Part shown: positions 8,023 to 16,409 of the stretch, in pieces
How positions within the stretch are numbered: the first letter of the stretch is position 1
How the letters are laid out: each line of letters opens with the position of its first letter
NCBI RefSeq assembly: GCF_010882125.1
Contig: NZ_JAAGVZ010000002.1
Span: forward strand, 62,001 to 126,000
Reading direction: 5' to 3'
DNA from: Peribacillus alkalitolerans
GTDB lineage: Bacteria > Bacillota > Bacilli > Bacillales > DSM-1321
DNA length: 64,000 nucleotides
Notes under the pieces: generated by a model
Database searches by the model: none
Told to the model about the DNA's origin: nothing
Seen by the model: only the letters and a program-made list of their open reading frames with translations
Position numbers and translations under genes: made by a program

Positions 8023-9549
8023 TTACCCCTCTACATTAATGATTACTTTTTTACCTTTCATTTTCATCAATGTTGGTACAATCAACCATAGGATTGTAAT
8101 GATTAAAAAAGCAAGAGAAATTGGACGGGTGAAAAATACATAGTAATCTCCATTCGAAATGGTTAAAGCTCTACGTAGATTATTTTCAAGCATCGGTCCT
8201 AATACTAGTCCTAAAACAAGTGGAGCAATTGGGTAGTCATTTTTGCTTAAGAAATATCCAAGTACCCCGCAGACTAGTAATAATAACAAATCATTAGTAG
8301 AAACTTGGACAGCATATACCCCGAAGATAGAAATTGCAATAATAATAGGAATCAAGTATTTCTTAGGTGTTTGAATGATTTTTGCAAATACCTTCACTAA
8401 TGGTACGTTCAAGATTAATAGCATGATGTTTCCTATGAACATACTAGCAATCAGTCCCCATGCTACTTGTGGGTGGTCTTCAAATAATAAAGGCCCTGGT
8501 TGAACGTTATACATCATTAATGCACCCATTAGGATTGCAGTTGTACCAGATCCAGGAATCCCCAGTGTTAATAATGGAATCATTGCTCCACCCGACGCAG
8601 CATTATTGGCCGATTCAGGTGCAGCTACTCCAGCGATAGTACCTGTTCCGAATTTGGAAGGATTTTTTGATATCTTTTTTTCCATAATATAAGAAAAAAA
8701 GGATGCCAGCGTCGCCCCTGCTCCTGGTAATATTCCAATAAAAAAACCTAAGATTGAGCCACGCGCAATCGGTCCTACAGATTCTTTAAGTTCTTCTTTT
8801 GAAGGTAGAAGGTTATGGATCTTAGCAATCTCAGTATCTTCCTCTTCCTTTTCCAGAATCGTCTTAAAAACCTCTCCTAACGCGAACAATCCAACTGCCA
8901 TGGTTAGGAATTCAATTCCTTGGTAAAGCCATGGAACATTAAATGTGAAACGGGACATACCGGAAACATTATCAATGCCAATCGTACCAAGTAATAAACC
9001 ACAAACCGTCATTATCAATGCTTTTGTCACTGATTTTCCCGCAAGCCCACTGACAGCCCCAAGTCCTAAAAGCATTAAGGAAAAATATTCGGCCGGACCG
9101 AATTTAAGTGCTACATTGGAAAGTGGTTCAGCAAGTAATATTAACGCAACGAGCGTTACAATCCCTGCCACAAATGAGCCTATAGCTGCTATTGACAATG
9201 CGCTTCCGGCTCTACCCTTCTTTGCCATTTGATAGCCGTCCAATGTTGTAACAACTGAAGAAGACTCTCCAGGCGTATTTAAAAGGATAGAAGTTGTGGA
9301 TCCCCCATACATAGCCCCATAATAGACCCCAGCCAACAGAATAATTGCGCTGGCAGCTGCTTGTTCCGGAGGTAAGCCACTTGTTATAGTAGCTGTAACT
9401 GGAATAAGCAAGGCTACCCCACTCATCGGTCCAATTCCAGGTAAAACACCAACAGCTGTTCCGATTAATACACCAACGAATGCAAAAATCAAATTATACC
9501 AAATAAATGCAGTACCAAAACCATGCATTAAATACTCTAGTGTATCCAC
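8023..9549 (-). CDS. tctA: tripartite tricarboxylate transporter, large permease TctA
   Basis: 508-residue polytopic membrane protein, the large channel subunit of a TTT transporter driving solute uptake with TctC and TctB. Family landmarks: GVLPGIGPMSG near the N-terminus, the repeated GILPGAGATLASFF in the second half (internal pseudo-symmetry), and PESANNAASGGAMIP plus TLGIPGSGTTA. Start near a good AAGGAGG. It lies 24 bases after tctB in the tctC-tctB-tctA order and is followed by a terminator and the two-component genes. Substrate is probably citrate or another tricarboxylate, but this cannot be fixed from sequence. Confidence 0.96.
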   Translation of the reverse strand: MDTLEYLMHGFGTAFIWYNLIFAFVGVLIGTAVGVLPGIGPMSGVALLIPVTATITSGLPPEQAAASAIILLAGVYYGAMYGGSTTSILLNTPGESSSVVTTLDGYQMAKKGRAGSALSIAAIGSFVAGIVTLVALILLAEPLSNVALKFGPAEYFSLMLLGLGAVSGLAGKSVTKALIMTVCGLLLGTIGIDNVSGMSRFTFNVPWLYQGIEFLTMAVGLFALGEVFKTILEKEEEDTEIAKIHNLLPSKEELKESVGPIARGSILGFFIGILPGAGATLASFFSYIMEKKISKNPSKFGTGTIAGVAAPESANNAASGGAMIPLLTLGIPGSGTTAILMGALMMYNVQPGPLLFEDHPQVAWGLIASMFIGNIMLLILNVPLVKVFAKIIQTPKKYLIPIIIAISIFGVYAVQVSTNDLLLLLVCGVLGYFLSKNDYPIAPLVLGLVLGPMLENNLRRALTISNGDYYVFFTRPISLAFLIITILWLIVPTLMKMKGKKVIINVEG

Positions 9550-9573
9550 TTTGTATCCTCCTTCCAGTAGAAT

Positions 9574-10026
9574 CTAAAACCAGATTGGCCAACCTGGTAG
9601 CGTTCCTTTTAACACATTTACAAAAAGGTAATAAACGAGTCCAGAAAAACATGCTGAAATTAACATGGATGACACCCACTTAGAGCGTTCCATCGTTTGA
9701 AAACATACAAATAGGAAAATAAAAGTTGTAATTACATACCCAATCGTTTCTAATGATAAAATATAAATCAATGTTGATAGGAAGATGATGAGAAAAGGCT
9801 TATACTCTAGCTTTTCTTTATTCCTTTCCTGTCCCTGGCCACCAAATGTTTCATAGAATAGACGTATGCTTAATAACATTAGAAGAAGGCCAAGAAAAAA
9901 AGGAAAAATATCCGGGCCGACGACACTACCATAGGAAGAACTAGAAATATGTTTACTGCCTATCATAAATAACACCCCAACTGTGAGAAACAAAACAGCT
10001 GCAATGCGGTCAAAATTAATGTTCAT
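9574..10026 (-). CDS. tctB: tripartite tricarboxylate transporter, small permease TctB
   Basis: 150-residue small integral membrane subunit with four hydrophobic segments, the usual TctB layout (DUF1468 family). The N-terminus NINFDRIAAVLFLTVGVLF is typical, and a GAGGGG ribosome site precedes the ATG. Positioned between tctC and tctA as in most TTT operons. Low sequence conservation is normal for this subunit; context makes the call firm. Confidence 0.92.
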   Translation of the reverse strand: MNINFDRIAAVLFLTVGVLFMIGSKHISSSSYGSVVGPDIFPFFLGLLLMLLSIRLFYETFGGQGQERNKEKLEYKPFLIIFLSTLIYILSLETIGYVITTFIFLFVCFQTMERSKWVSSMLISACFSGLVYYLFVNVLKGTLPGWPIWF

Positions 10027-10113
10027 CTGTAATCCCCTCTTTTCTTGGGAAGTCTTAGCGACCTGATTCTCGAAAAATATTGAGGAGGAGAAGAAATCTC
10101 CTTCCCGTTTCTA

Positions 10114-11142
10114 TTACTTCTGCATTCCTAAAGCTTCCAATAATTGTTGTACTTGTTTTTCTTGTTCATCTAAAAATTTCTTGAAATCACTAGCATTTTT
10201 ATATTCCATTTCCCAGCCTTGAGTCTCAATTTCTGTTTTCCATTCAGGAGATGCAACAAGCTTATCTATAGTTTTCTCCCAATAGGTTTTAGCTTCATCA
10301 GACATTTTTTCTGGGCCGAACACTCCGCGCCAAATCGTAAATTCAGCATCTACTCCTTGTTCTTTTGCTGTAGGGACATCCTTAAAATCTCCTGCTAATC
10401 GTTCCGAGGATGTAATAGCCAAAACACGCACTTTTCCAGCCTTTAAAAATTCTTTTACACTGGATGCGTCAGTACCAATTACATCTACATTTCCACCTAG
10501 CAATGCGGTAATCGCTTCTCCTCCGCCATCATAAGAAACATACTTAATTTTGGTAGGGTCCACACCATATTTGTAGGAAGGGAGAACTGATACTAAATGA
10601 TCCATAGATCCTGGTGCAGATCCACCTGCAAAAGTAAGCTTTTTCGGATCTTTCTTCACTTCATCTAACACTGATTTCAAGTCTTTGAACTTGGAATCTT
10701 CTGTAACTACAATTGCACCATAGTCTTTTGTTAGCTGTGCCAGTGGTGTAGTATTTTTAAAACCATAAGGGCTATTTCCTTCTTTTTTTAGGTTATTGAT
10801 AATGATTGGTGGAGAGTTTACAAATAGCATCTCGTTATTTTGAATTTGTTGGGTGGCATATTCTGCCATAAAAACGGCACCACCGCCACCAGGTTTATTT
10901 TCAACAGTTAACGGCTGTTTCACCAATTCTGTCTCACTTAATACCTTTACAAATGAACGTGCTGTTAAGTCCCAACCACCACCTGCACCTGAAGGAGCAA
11001 TAACTGAAATTGCTTTTTTCGGATAACCAGTACCTTCCTTAATAGTTCCGTTTACAGATGTTTCTTTACTGCTACATGCACCCAAGCTTAGTGCCAAAGC
11101 ACCTGCACATAAAACTGCTGAAAACCTTTTGATAGAAATCAT
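10114..11142 (-). CDS. tctC: TctC family solute-binding lipoprotein
   Basis: 342-residue extracytoplasmic substrate-binding protein of the Bug/TctC family. A lipoprotein signal ends in the lipobox LSLGAC, followed by a Ser/Lys-rich linker and the YPKKAISVIAPSGAGGGWD opening of the binding domain. The open frame runs upstream to 11208, but ATG 11142 follows AAGGAGGA with ideal spacing, so the upstream residues are not translated. First gene of tctCBA. A cre-like sequence overlaps its leader, so catabolite repression by CcpA is likely in addition to two-component activation. Confidence 0.95.
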   Translation of the reverse strand: MISIKRFSAVLCAGALALSLGACSSKETSVNGTIKEGTGYPKKAISVIAPSGAGGGWDLTARSFVKVLSETELVKQPLTVENKPGGGGAVFMAEYATQQIQNNEMLFVNSPPIIINNLKKEGNSPYGFKNTTPLAQLTKDYGAIVVTEDSKFKDLKSVLDEVKKDPKKLTFAGGSAPGSMDHLVSVLPSYKYGVDPTKIKYVSYDGGGEAITALLGGNVDVIGTDASSVKEFLKAGKVRVLAITSSERLAGDFKDVPTAKEQGVDAEFTIWRGVFGPEKMSDEAKTYWEKTIDKLVASPEWKTEIETQGWEMEYKNASDFKKFLDEQEKQVQQLLEALGMQK

Positions 11143-11154
11143 GAACATCCTCCT

Positions 11155-11168
11155 TGAAAGCGTTTTCT
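11155..11168 (-). promoter_or_regulatory. cre site (CcpA operator) at tctC
   Basis: Minus-strand AGAAAACGCTTTCA matches the catabolite-responsive element consensus TGWAANCGNTNWCA at all but the first position. It lies immediately upstream of the tctC ribosome site, where CcpA binding would act as a roadblock or repress initiation. Confidence 0.65.
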
Positions 11169-11235
11169 TGATTGTACATAAAGTTTTAAGATTTATTTGA
11201 TTATTCAATTAAAGAGCAATAAAATCTTTAGACAC

Positions 11236-11254
11236 ATTTTGTTCATTTTGTTCA
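11236..11254. promoter_or_regulatory. direct repeat upstream of tctC
   Basis: CATTTTGTTC occurs twice with a 9-bp period, about 95-110 bases before the tctC start. CitB-family regulators often use short AT-rich direct repeats, so this is a candidate site for the neighbouring response regulator. Inference only. Confidence 0.35.
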
Positions 11255-11322
11255 TGGGAGGAATTTAATCATTTTACAAACACAGATTTAATCATTATGG
11301 ATGAGCACCCGTTATTAAATTC

Positions 11323-11344
11323 CAGTCACTTCTAGAAGTGACTG
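11323..11344. promoter_or_regulatory. perfect 22-bp palindrome upstream of tctC
   Basis: CAGTCACTTCT joined to its exact reverse complement AGAAGTGACTG with no spacer, and no T-run on either side, so it is not an obvious terminator. A second outer inverted pair (TATGGATG / CATCCATA) surrounds it. Could be an operator or a cruciform-forming site. Confidence 0.45.
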
Positions 11345-11424
11345 ACATCCATAACCTAATGATGAAATTGATCTAACCAATGGATGAATTCTTGTTAAGG
11401 ATGGGATTGGAATTGTCGAAAAAT

Positions 11425-11515
11425 CGATATTTGTGGATTTTCGAATGTATTTTTGCCGTATCGATTGTATTTTTCCTGGTTTCGAATGTATTTTTCCAGT
11501 TTCGATAATTGAAAT
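11425..11515. repeat. short degenerate direct repeats
   Basis: The phrase TTCGAATGTATTTTT recurs, with the variant ATCGATTGTATTTTT between the two copies, separated by about 20-25 bases. No coding potential. It lies in a gene-free stretch that runs from the tctC promoter to 12015. Confidence 0.6.
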
Positions 11516-11749
11516 GGGGTCCTTCTAAAAAACAATTAAATATCATACAGAATATTAGGTTTAAAGGCAGAAATGAAGTTGAAAAAGTATAACGGAGTAA
11601 TGAATGGAGTTAAAAGTTCTTAATTTCATTCAAATGCTAGTGTTGATTCCTTTTTTGGGGCTTAGCCTAAAAACAACCTAAGGCATCACATGTATTTTCA
11701 TGCGCCATGGTCTGAATTTTTATTAGCAGGGATGCTCTAATAAACTAGC

Positions 11750-11937
11750 CTGTTGAATGCAACGAGTGGCGCTCCTTTTCCGAGGGCGGGTCCGGTAGCC
11801 TCCTCGTATCATAACGAGCCTGGGGTCTCCCTTGACCTGCTTTTCCCGAAGAGACATTGAAACAGCATCTCGAATAAACACCGTCTGAAGGAAATACGAA
11901 TGCATTTTCAAGGGGTCTCGCGCCGTCCACTTCAATC
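11750..11937. repeat. degenerate GC-rich palindromic repeat
   Basis: A GC-rich block bounded by GTTGAATGCAACGAGTGGCG and GCGCCGTCCACTTCAATC, with the GCCTCCTCG and GGGGTCTCC phrases shared by the ~130-bp palindromes elsewhere in the window, but diverged and interrupted. Two overlapping reading frames here have no protein-like features and are not called as genes. Confidence 0.55.
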
Positions 11938-11968
11938 TACAGAGTAAAGAATCCACTTTTAACAAAGC

Positions 11969-12008
11969 AAATAGAAAAGAGCTCATGTCATAAATTTGAC
12001 ATGAGCTC
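11969..12008 (-). terminator. terminator after sensor kinase
   Basis: Perfect 12-bp stem GAGCTCATGTCA / TGACATGAGCTC followed on the minus strand by TTTTCTATTT, just after the kinase stop codon. Confidence 0.85.
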
Positions 12009-12015
12009 TCTACTA

Positions 12016-13284
12016 TTACGAAATTTTCTTTTGAATCATGATTGGTAATTCAATATTAACTATTGTGCCACTATCAGGATCACTCTCAAATTTCATTACC
12101 CCATAATGTTGTTCAACTATTTTAAAACTTGCGGTTAGTCCAAGGCCAGTGCCTTTTTCTTTTGAACTGTAAAATGGCTCTCCAAGTCTTGCCATGAAGT
12201 CTTCTGGTATGCCAGGGCCATTATCCTCCACTGTGATTAAAACTCTGGCATTATCTTTTCTTTTTAGATTAATTTTTACAGTGCCTTTTTCCCCTGCCGC
12301 TTCCATACCATTTCTTATAATATTAATGAATAATTGCTTTAATTGGTTTTCCTCACAATCTATAAAACAATCTCCAATATTTTCATAATTCATTTGGATG
12401 TTCAGCATATTTGCTTCAATTTCTAAAAGGGAGACAACGTCTTGAAGAGTTTTGGCAATATTTTTATTGCAGAATTGTACAACTTGAGGTTTTGCCAGTA
12501 TTAATAGTTCACCAACAATATCATTTATCCGATCCAACTCATTCAACATGATTTCATAGTAGAACTCATTTTTACTGTCTTGGGATTTCATTAATTGTGT
12601 AAATCCCTTTAATGAAGTTAGAGGATTTCTTATTTCGTGCCCCACACTTGCTGCTAATTCGCCGATTACAGAAAGTTTCTCGGTACGTAGTAATCGTTCC
12701 TCAGCCAATTTTTTGTCTGTTATGTCCCTGCCAATAACGATTAACCCTTTTCTGCTCCCATCCTGATTGAATAAAGGTTGCTTAATCGTATCAAATGTTT
12801 TGGTACCACCTCCAGGAAGCGGTATGGTTTCTTCGCAACGGGTTACGGTTCCGTTATTCCAAGCCTCTTCATCGGATCCTACACAGTATAGGAGTGCCTC
12901 ACTATAGAAATCAGTATACTCTGCTAAATCTGCATCTGTTTTCCCTTTATAATCAACATGTTCGATTTGGAATAACCTTAATCCATATGTATTCGTTTCT
13001 ATCCATCTACCATCCCCATCTTTAAAACATACAAAATCAACCATTGAATTAATTAGAGTAGACAAACGTTGTTCATCTTTCCTAAAATGAATCATCCGTT
13101 CCATTCTTTTTAATAAAAGATAGAAAAGAGTGGCAGTTACCAAAACAAGAAAGATACCTATACCTAATTCACCTAAACGGATATAGTCAGGTGGGATGAA
13201 TTTATGTATTATCGCCTCTGAAGTGAAAATAAAAATACAGTTAATCAAAATATACAAAATTAGAAATTTATTACTCTTCTTCAT
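12016..13284 (-). CDS. PAS-containing sporulation-type sensor histidine kinase
   Basis: 422-residue orphan kinase. Two N-terminal TM segments (residues ~7-25 and 38-58) with a very short external loop, a PAS domain (~72-190) ending in DITDKK, a HisKA dimerisation domain with H216 in GHEIRNPLTSLKGF, and a HATPase domain with N, G1 (EDNGPGIP) and G2 (GTGLGLTASFKIV) boxes. The HEIRNPLTxxKGFxQL signature is typical of Bacillus KinA-E kinases that feed Spo0F. No response regulator is adjacent, which fits a phosphorelay kinase. Which signal it senses is unknown. Confidence 0.88.
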   Translation of the reverse strand: MKKSNKFLILYILINCIFIFTSEAIIHKFIPPDYIRLGELGIGIFLVLVTATLFYLLLKRMERMIHFRKDEQRLSTLINSMVDFVCFKDGDGRWIETNTYGLRLFQIEHVDYKGKTDADLAEYTDFYSEALLYCVGSDEEAWNNGTVTRCEETIPLPGGGTKTFDTIKQPLFNQDGSRKGLIVIGRDITDKKLAEERLLRTEKLSVIGELAASVGHEIRNPLTSLKGFTQLMKSQDSKNEFYYEIMLNELDRINDIVGELLILAKPQVVQFCNKNIAKTLQDVVSLLEIEANMLNIQMNYENIGDCFIDCEENQLKQLFINIIRNGMEAAGEKGTVKINLKRKDNARVLITVEDNGPGIPEDFMARLGEPFYSSKEKGTGLGLTASFKIVEQHYGVMKFESDPDSGTIVNIELPIMIQKKIS

Positions 13285-13400
13285 TTTTAAGATCTCCTGG
13301 AATTTTAACTATTTTGAAATAGAATAATGCTTTCTAGTCTAACTGGTTGTAATACCCTTGTTTTTAAAATTCTACCAGAGAAAGATTCATCTATAAACAC

Positions 13401-13434
13401 AAAAAAAGAAACCGCTATCAGAATATCGCGGTTT
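13401..13434 (-). terminator. terminator after DUF3189 gene
   Basis: Stem AAACCGCGATA / TATCAGCGGTTT-type hairpin with a T-run on the minus strand (bases 13401-13408 as A on the plus strand). Confidence 0.75.
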
Positions 13435-13547
13435 TAGGATGTATTCTATAAAAATTGGTGCTTTTGTAGGAGATATATTTTTGCTCCATCTCGCATTGGC
13501 GAATATTTCATGTAAGGGGAAAAACTATATAGTGAAACTTTTCATAG

Positions 13548-14063
13548 TTAAGCTTGAAACTTTTTATTGTCCAAAATGATTATCCTTTGATTGGATTTTT
13601 CTTTAGCAATTTGTTTTGTTTCATCTACTAATTGAAAAATATGTCTATAACATTGTTTTGCTCCCATAACGAGTAAAGGAACTCCAATAAAATCTATTTT
13701 CAATCCACTGGAGAAAAATCCCCCTAACGTCATAGCAAGTGGAACCGTTGGGGAAGTACTTGAGAAGATGATCTTTTCATTCAGTTGTTCTCTATCCTTT
13801 AAAATTAAACTGAAGTTGGAAAGGGCTGGGACGACAAGCTTAGAATATCTAATTCCAATTGTATATACAGGATTATCATCTTCGTCTTTCCCATGAAATA
13901 TCATTTTTCCCGCATCTTTCTTCGATAATTTATTAAAATAAGGGATTGCCAAAATTTCTTCCTTTGTCATTGTTTTGCTAGATGGCTTTATCAGATTTAA
14001 ATGGTAGGCTGCTGCAATTGCAGAAGTATGAGTACCGCCAAAGTCATTATATATGTAAATCAT
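13548..14063 (-). CDS. DUF3189 family protein
   Basis: 171 residues; the N-terminus MIYIYNDFGGTHTSAIAAAY matches the DUF3189 family, small soluble proteins of spore-forming Firmicutes with no known function. The middle has a GGFFSSGLKIDFIGVPLL segment typical of the family. The frame extends five codons upstream, but GGAGG sits right before ATG 14063. It stands alone, between an orphan kinase and an ATPase-beta-like fragment, with its own terminator. No function is claimed. Confidence 0.75.
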   Translation of the reverse strand: MIYIYNDFGGTHTSAIAAAYHLNLIKPSSKTMTKEEILAIPYFNKLSKKDAGKMIFHGKDEDDNPVYTIGIRYSKLVVPALSNFSLILKDREQLNEKIIFSSTSPTVPLAMTLGGFFSSGLKIDFIGVPLLVMGAKQCYRHIFQLVDETKQIAKEKSNQRIIILDNKKFQA

Positions 14064-14199
14064 CGTTGCCTCCATCAATAGATAGTTTCAAATTTTTCTA
14101 TTACTATATCCAAATGAGGAAATTTTATGTATTTATGGGCTGAAAAAAAGAGGCCACCACAGTTTTTTATAGGGCCAAGTTTTATATACAAAATCAATT

Positions 14200-14622
14200 T
14201 CAAATATTCCCGATGAAAGTTAATTCCTCTACCTCTTTTGAATCTGTAACTCCATCTAATATTTTCCGTATATCATTGATGGTATCAGCTAAGTTAACGG
14301 ATGCCCCTTTTTTCCCTGTAAAAGCTTCTGCTACATAAAAAGGTTGCGTAAGATATGCTTCCAAGCGTTCACCGCGTTTATAGGTTTGCACCTCATTCGT
14401 TGGGATACCAGTTATCCCTTTGACAATCACAATGGATCGTAATTCTCGATAACGACGTATCAGCTTCTGGGCTCTTTGTTGTACGGAAATGTGATTTTGT
14501 TCTAAATGAGAACCCTCTAATACAGAAGATGTTGAATGGATAGGATTGACTGCTGGGTACTTATGTCTGACAGCAAGGTCTGCATCAAAGTGCCATAATA
14601 TTGTATTCTTTTGCGAAGGGCC
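14200..14622 (-). pseudogene. ATP synthase beta-like C-terminal fragment
   Basis: Open for 140 codons up to a TAG at 14623-14625. Reading starts mid-domain: LWHFDADLAVRHKYPAVNP, then STSSVLEG, RYRELRSIVIVKG and the F1-beta C-terminal hallmark QPFYVAEAFTGKKGASVNL with ILDGV. These align with the last third of F1 beta subunits but diverge from a housekeeping AtpD (for example GITGIPTNEVQTYKRGERLE). Walker motifs and the N-terminal barrel are missing. The break coincides with a GC-rich palindromic repeat that begins about 15 bases upstream. Best read as a 5'-truncated remnant of an alternative ATPase beta gene; the ATG at 14430 has no ribosome site. Confidence 0.65.
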
Positions 14623-14631
14623 CTATAAAAG

Positions 14632-14750
14632 ATGCTCATTTACCGCGGATTGTTCGGGAACAGTGGGACAGCTGAGACCCCACAGGCGGATAGCGCCGAG
14701 GAGTCTCACCGCCCACCCCGCAGACAGCTATCCTGGAACGGAAATCATCT
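14632..14750. repeat. GC-rich palindromic repeat truncating the ATPase-beta-like fragment
   Basis: Block running from TACCGCGGATTGTTCGGG through GCTGAGACCCCACAGGCGG to CCTGGAACGGAAATCATC. It is a member of the same general GC-rich palindrome class as those in the IS remnants (GAGACCCC, GAGGAGTCTC and GGAACGGAAATC phrases), but a distinct subtype. Confidence 0.7.
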
Positions 14751-14875
14751 ACTCTATTGTAAAATAGCAACAAAGTTTACGGAAAAACCCTTTTTTAAAA
14801 GAAAAAATTAATAAAAATGTAAGTTAATGCTAAAATGGAAGGTAAACACGAAGTAGAATAAAAGGAAGATTTAGT

Positions 14876-15517
14876 ATGATAAATGAGGTTATTGAAAGGT
14901 TTCGTTCACAATTATATGAGATATCGGATTTAAATGATTTAAGTGCCCAAAAGACGGTCTTAATGAGCGAGCATCTAAATAAATTGTTAAATTTTCAATC
15001 AAGAATGACAAGTAAGAATGTTAAATTGGACTATTCAAAATCAAGTGTTCATGCAAACGCAATCGAAAATATATTAGCTGTATCCGCTAAAGAAAAATTT
15101 GACCTGTCATACATACTTGAAAAGATCATTATCAAGAACGATACTTGGTATAAAATTGATTTAGTTCATTTATTACTCGACTCCATATCTAAAAAGTATG
15201 GATGGGATGCCGTTGAACATATGGGTGAATTTGTTCCAGAAAAATGCATTTATCCAGATGATATTGATACCTTCTATCATTCAATACTTAACTTAAATCA
15301 TATCTATTATTTAAACCATAAATCGAATGTTTATATTGGAGAGTATTTGCCTGAATCAATCATTAAAAATGAAATACAATTATTTTGCCATACTCCACAT
15401 TATCCAACGTCTTTTAATCACGGAATTGTAAAAGGCCTCGCAAAAAAGTATAATAATCACCTTAAACTATCAATAACGAACATAGAACAAGGCGGACATT
15501 TTAAAATTGTTATATAA
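14876..15517 (+). CDS. Spo0E-like N-terminal region fused to an unknown C-terminal domain
   Basis: 213 residues. Residues ~4-40 (VIERFRSQLYEISDLN ... SEHLNKLLN) look like a Spo0E-family helical hairpin, Asp phosphatases that dephosphorylate Spo0A~P; the SQELD signature is replaced by SEHLN, so the key Asp is Asn. The remaining ~150 residues form a domain I do not recognise; its motif CHTPHYPTSFNHGIVKG and the ending EQGGHFKIVI recall small-molecule-binding V4R/HNOB-like folds. Ribosome site AAGGAAG precedes the ATG. Monocistronic with a strong terminator. It lies between two orphan sporulation-type kinases. Confidence 0.5.
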   Translation: MINEVIERFRSQLYEISDLNDLSAQKTVLMSEHLNKLLNFQSRMTSKNVKLDYSKSSVHANAIENILAVSAKEKFDLSYILEKIIIKNDTWYKIDLVHLLLDSISKKYGWDAVEHMGEFVPEKCIYPDDIDTFYHSILNLNHIYYLNHKSNVYIGEYLPESIIKNEIQLFCHTPHYPTSFNHGIVKGLAKKYNNHLKLSITNIEQGGHFKIVI

Positions 15518-15532
15518 TCTTTTTTCAAAAGT

Positions 15533-15576
15533 AAAAAGCCGTTGATCCTTTGAGTAAGGATCAACGGCTTTTTTTT
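15533..15576. terminator. strong bidirectional terminator
   Basis: Perfect stem AAAGCCGTTGATCCT / AGGATCAACGGCTTT with T-rich tails on both strands, serving the Spo0E-like gene (+) and the acetyltransferase gene (-). Confidence 0.9.
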
Positions 15577-15582
15577 GTATTT

Positions 15583-16146
15583 TCAAATTTCGATTTGCTT
15601 GATTATACGTGCAGGATTTCCACCAACAACCACATCATCGGATACATCCTTTGTCACTACTGCTCCAGAAGCAATAACAACATTGTTCCCAATTTTAACT
15701 CCAGGGTTGATGACAGCTCTTCCACCAATCCAAACATTATCGCCAATTGTGACGGGTTTCCCAAATTCTTTACCAGAAATTCGTTCGACTGGATGCAGAG
15801 GATGAGTAGCTGTATATATATGTACACCAGGAGCTATAAAGCAATTATCCCCAATCTGAACTTCACAGACATCTAATATGACACAATCAAAATTAGCATA
15901 GAAATTCTCTCCAACATGGATATTGTATCCATAATCACAACGGAATGTAGGTTCAACGAATATATTTTTACCTGTTGTTCCGAAGAGTCCTTTCAAAAGC
16001 TCTGTCCGTTTCTGAATTTCTGATTCTGTAGTTTGATTGTATATTCTTGTTAATCTGCGTGCGTTTTCACGATCGTTGACCAATTGAGGGTCCGCAGCAT
16101 TATACAAATCCCCGTGCAACATCTTTTCTTTTTCTGTTTTACTCAT
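15583..16146 (-). CDS. maltose O-acetyltransferase-like hexapeptide acetyltransferase
   Basis: 187-residue acetyl-CoA:sugar O-acetyltransferase of the LacA/Maa/NodL group. N-terminal Mac domain ([20 protein letters not shown]), then left-handed beta-helix hexapeptide repeats with the catalytic His in [11 protein letters not shown] and the end NPARIIKQI. Start 16146 chosen because GGAGGG lies nine bases upstream; the frame continues eight codons further without a site. Single gene. The sugar acceptor is not predictable, though Bacillus Maa acetylates maltose and glucose. Confidence 0.9.
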   Translation of the reverse strand: MSKTEKEKMLHGDLYNAADPQLVNDRENARRLTRIYNQTTESEIQKRTELLKGLFGTTGKNIFVEPTFRCDYGYNIHVGENFYANFDCVILDVCEVQIGDNCFIAPGVHIYTATHPLHPVERISGKEFGKPVTIGDNVWIGGRAVINPGVKIGNNVVIASGAVVTKDVSDDVVVGGNPARIIKQIEI

Positions 16147-16409
16147 GATTAACCCTCCAATACCTTTCATTACATGATATATTATTTCAGCTATTTATCC
16201 TATCATTCTCTGATATGGTCCTATTTCAGATGTAAATAGTTCCTCCTATGGAAGATAACAACTTTTTACAATGAGTTTTTATAAGTTTTGTAACTTTACA
16301 GATAATTCATTTAATAGCTTCCTAATATTGGTCATGTACTCATAGTCTATTTTATTGCAAAATAAATGAGGCTAGTTTAATTACTACTATTTTTATAGGG
16401 AGGATAAAA

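Noticed and set aside
11723-11986. Two overlapping frames of 61 and 87 codons
   Set aside because: Coincide with a degenerate palindromic repeat, no start signal, no protein-like pattern.
15550-15876. Rightward frames antisense to the acetyltransferase gene
   Set aside because: Complementary to a well-conserved hexapeptide-repeat protein and have no ribosome site.
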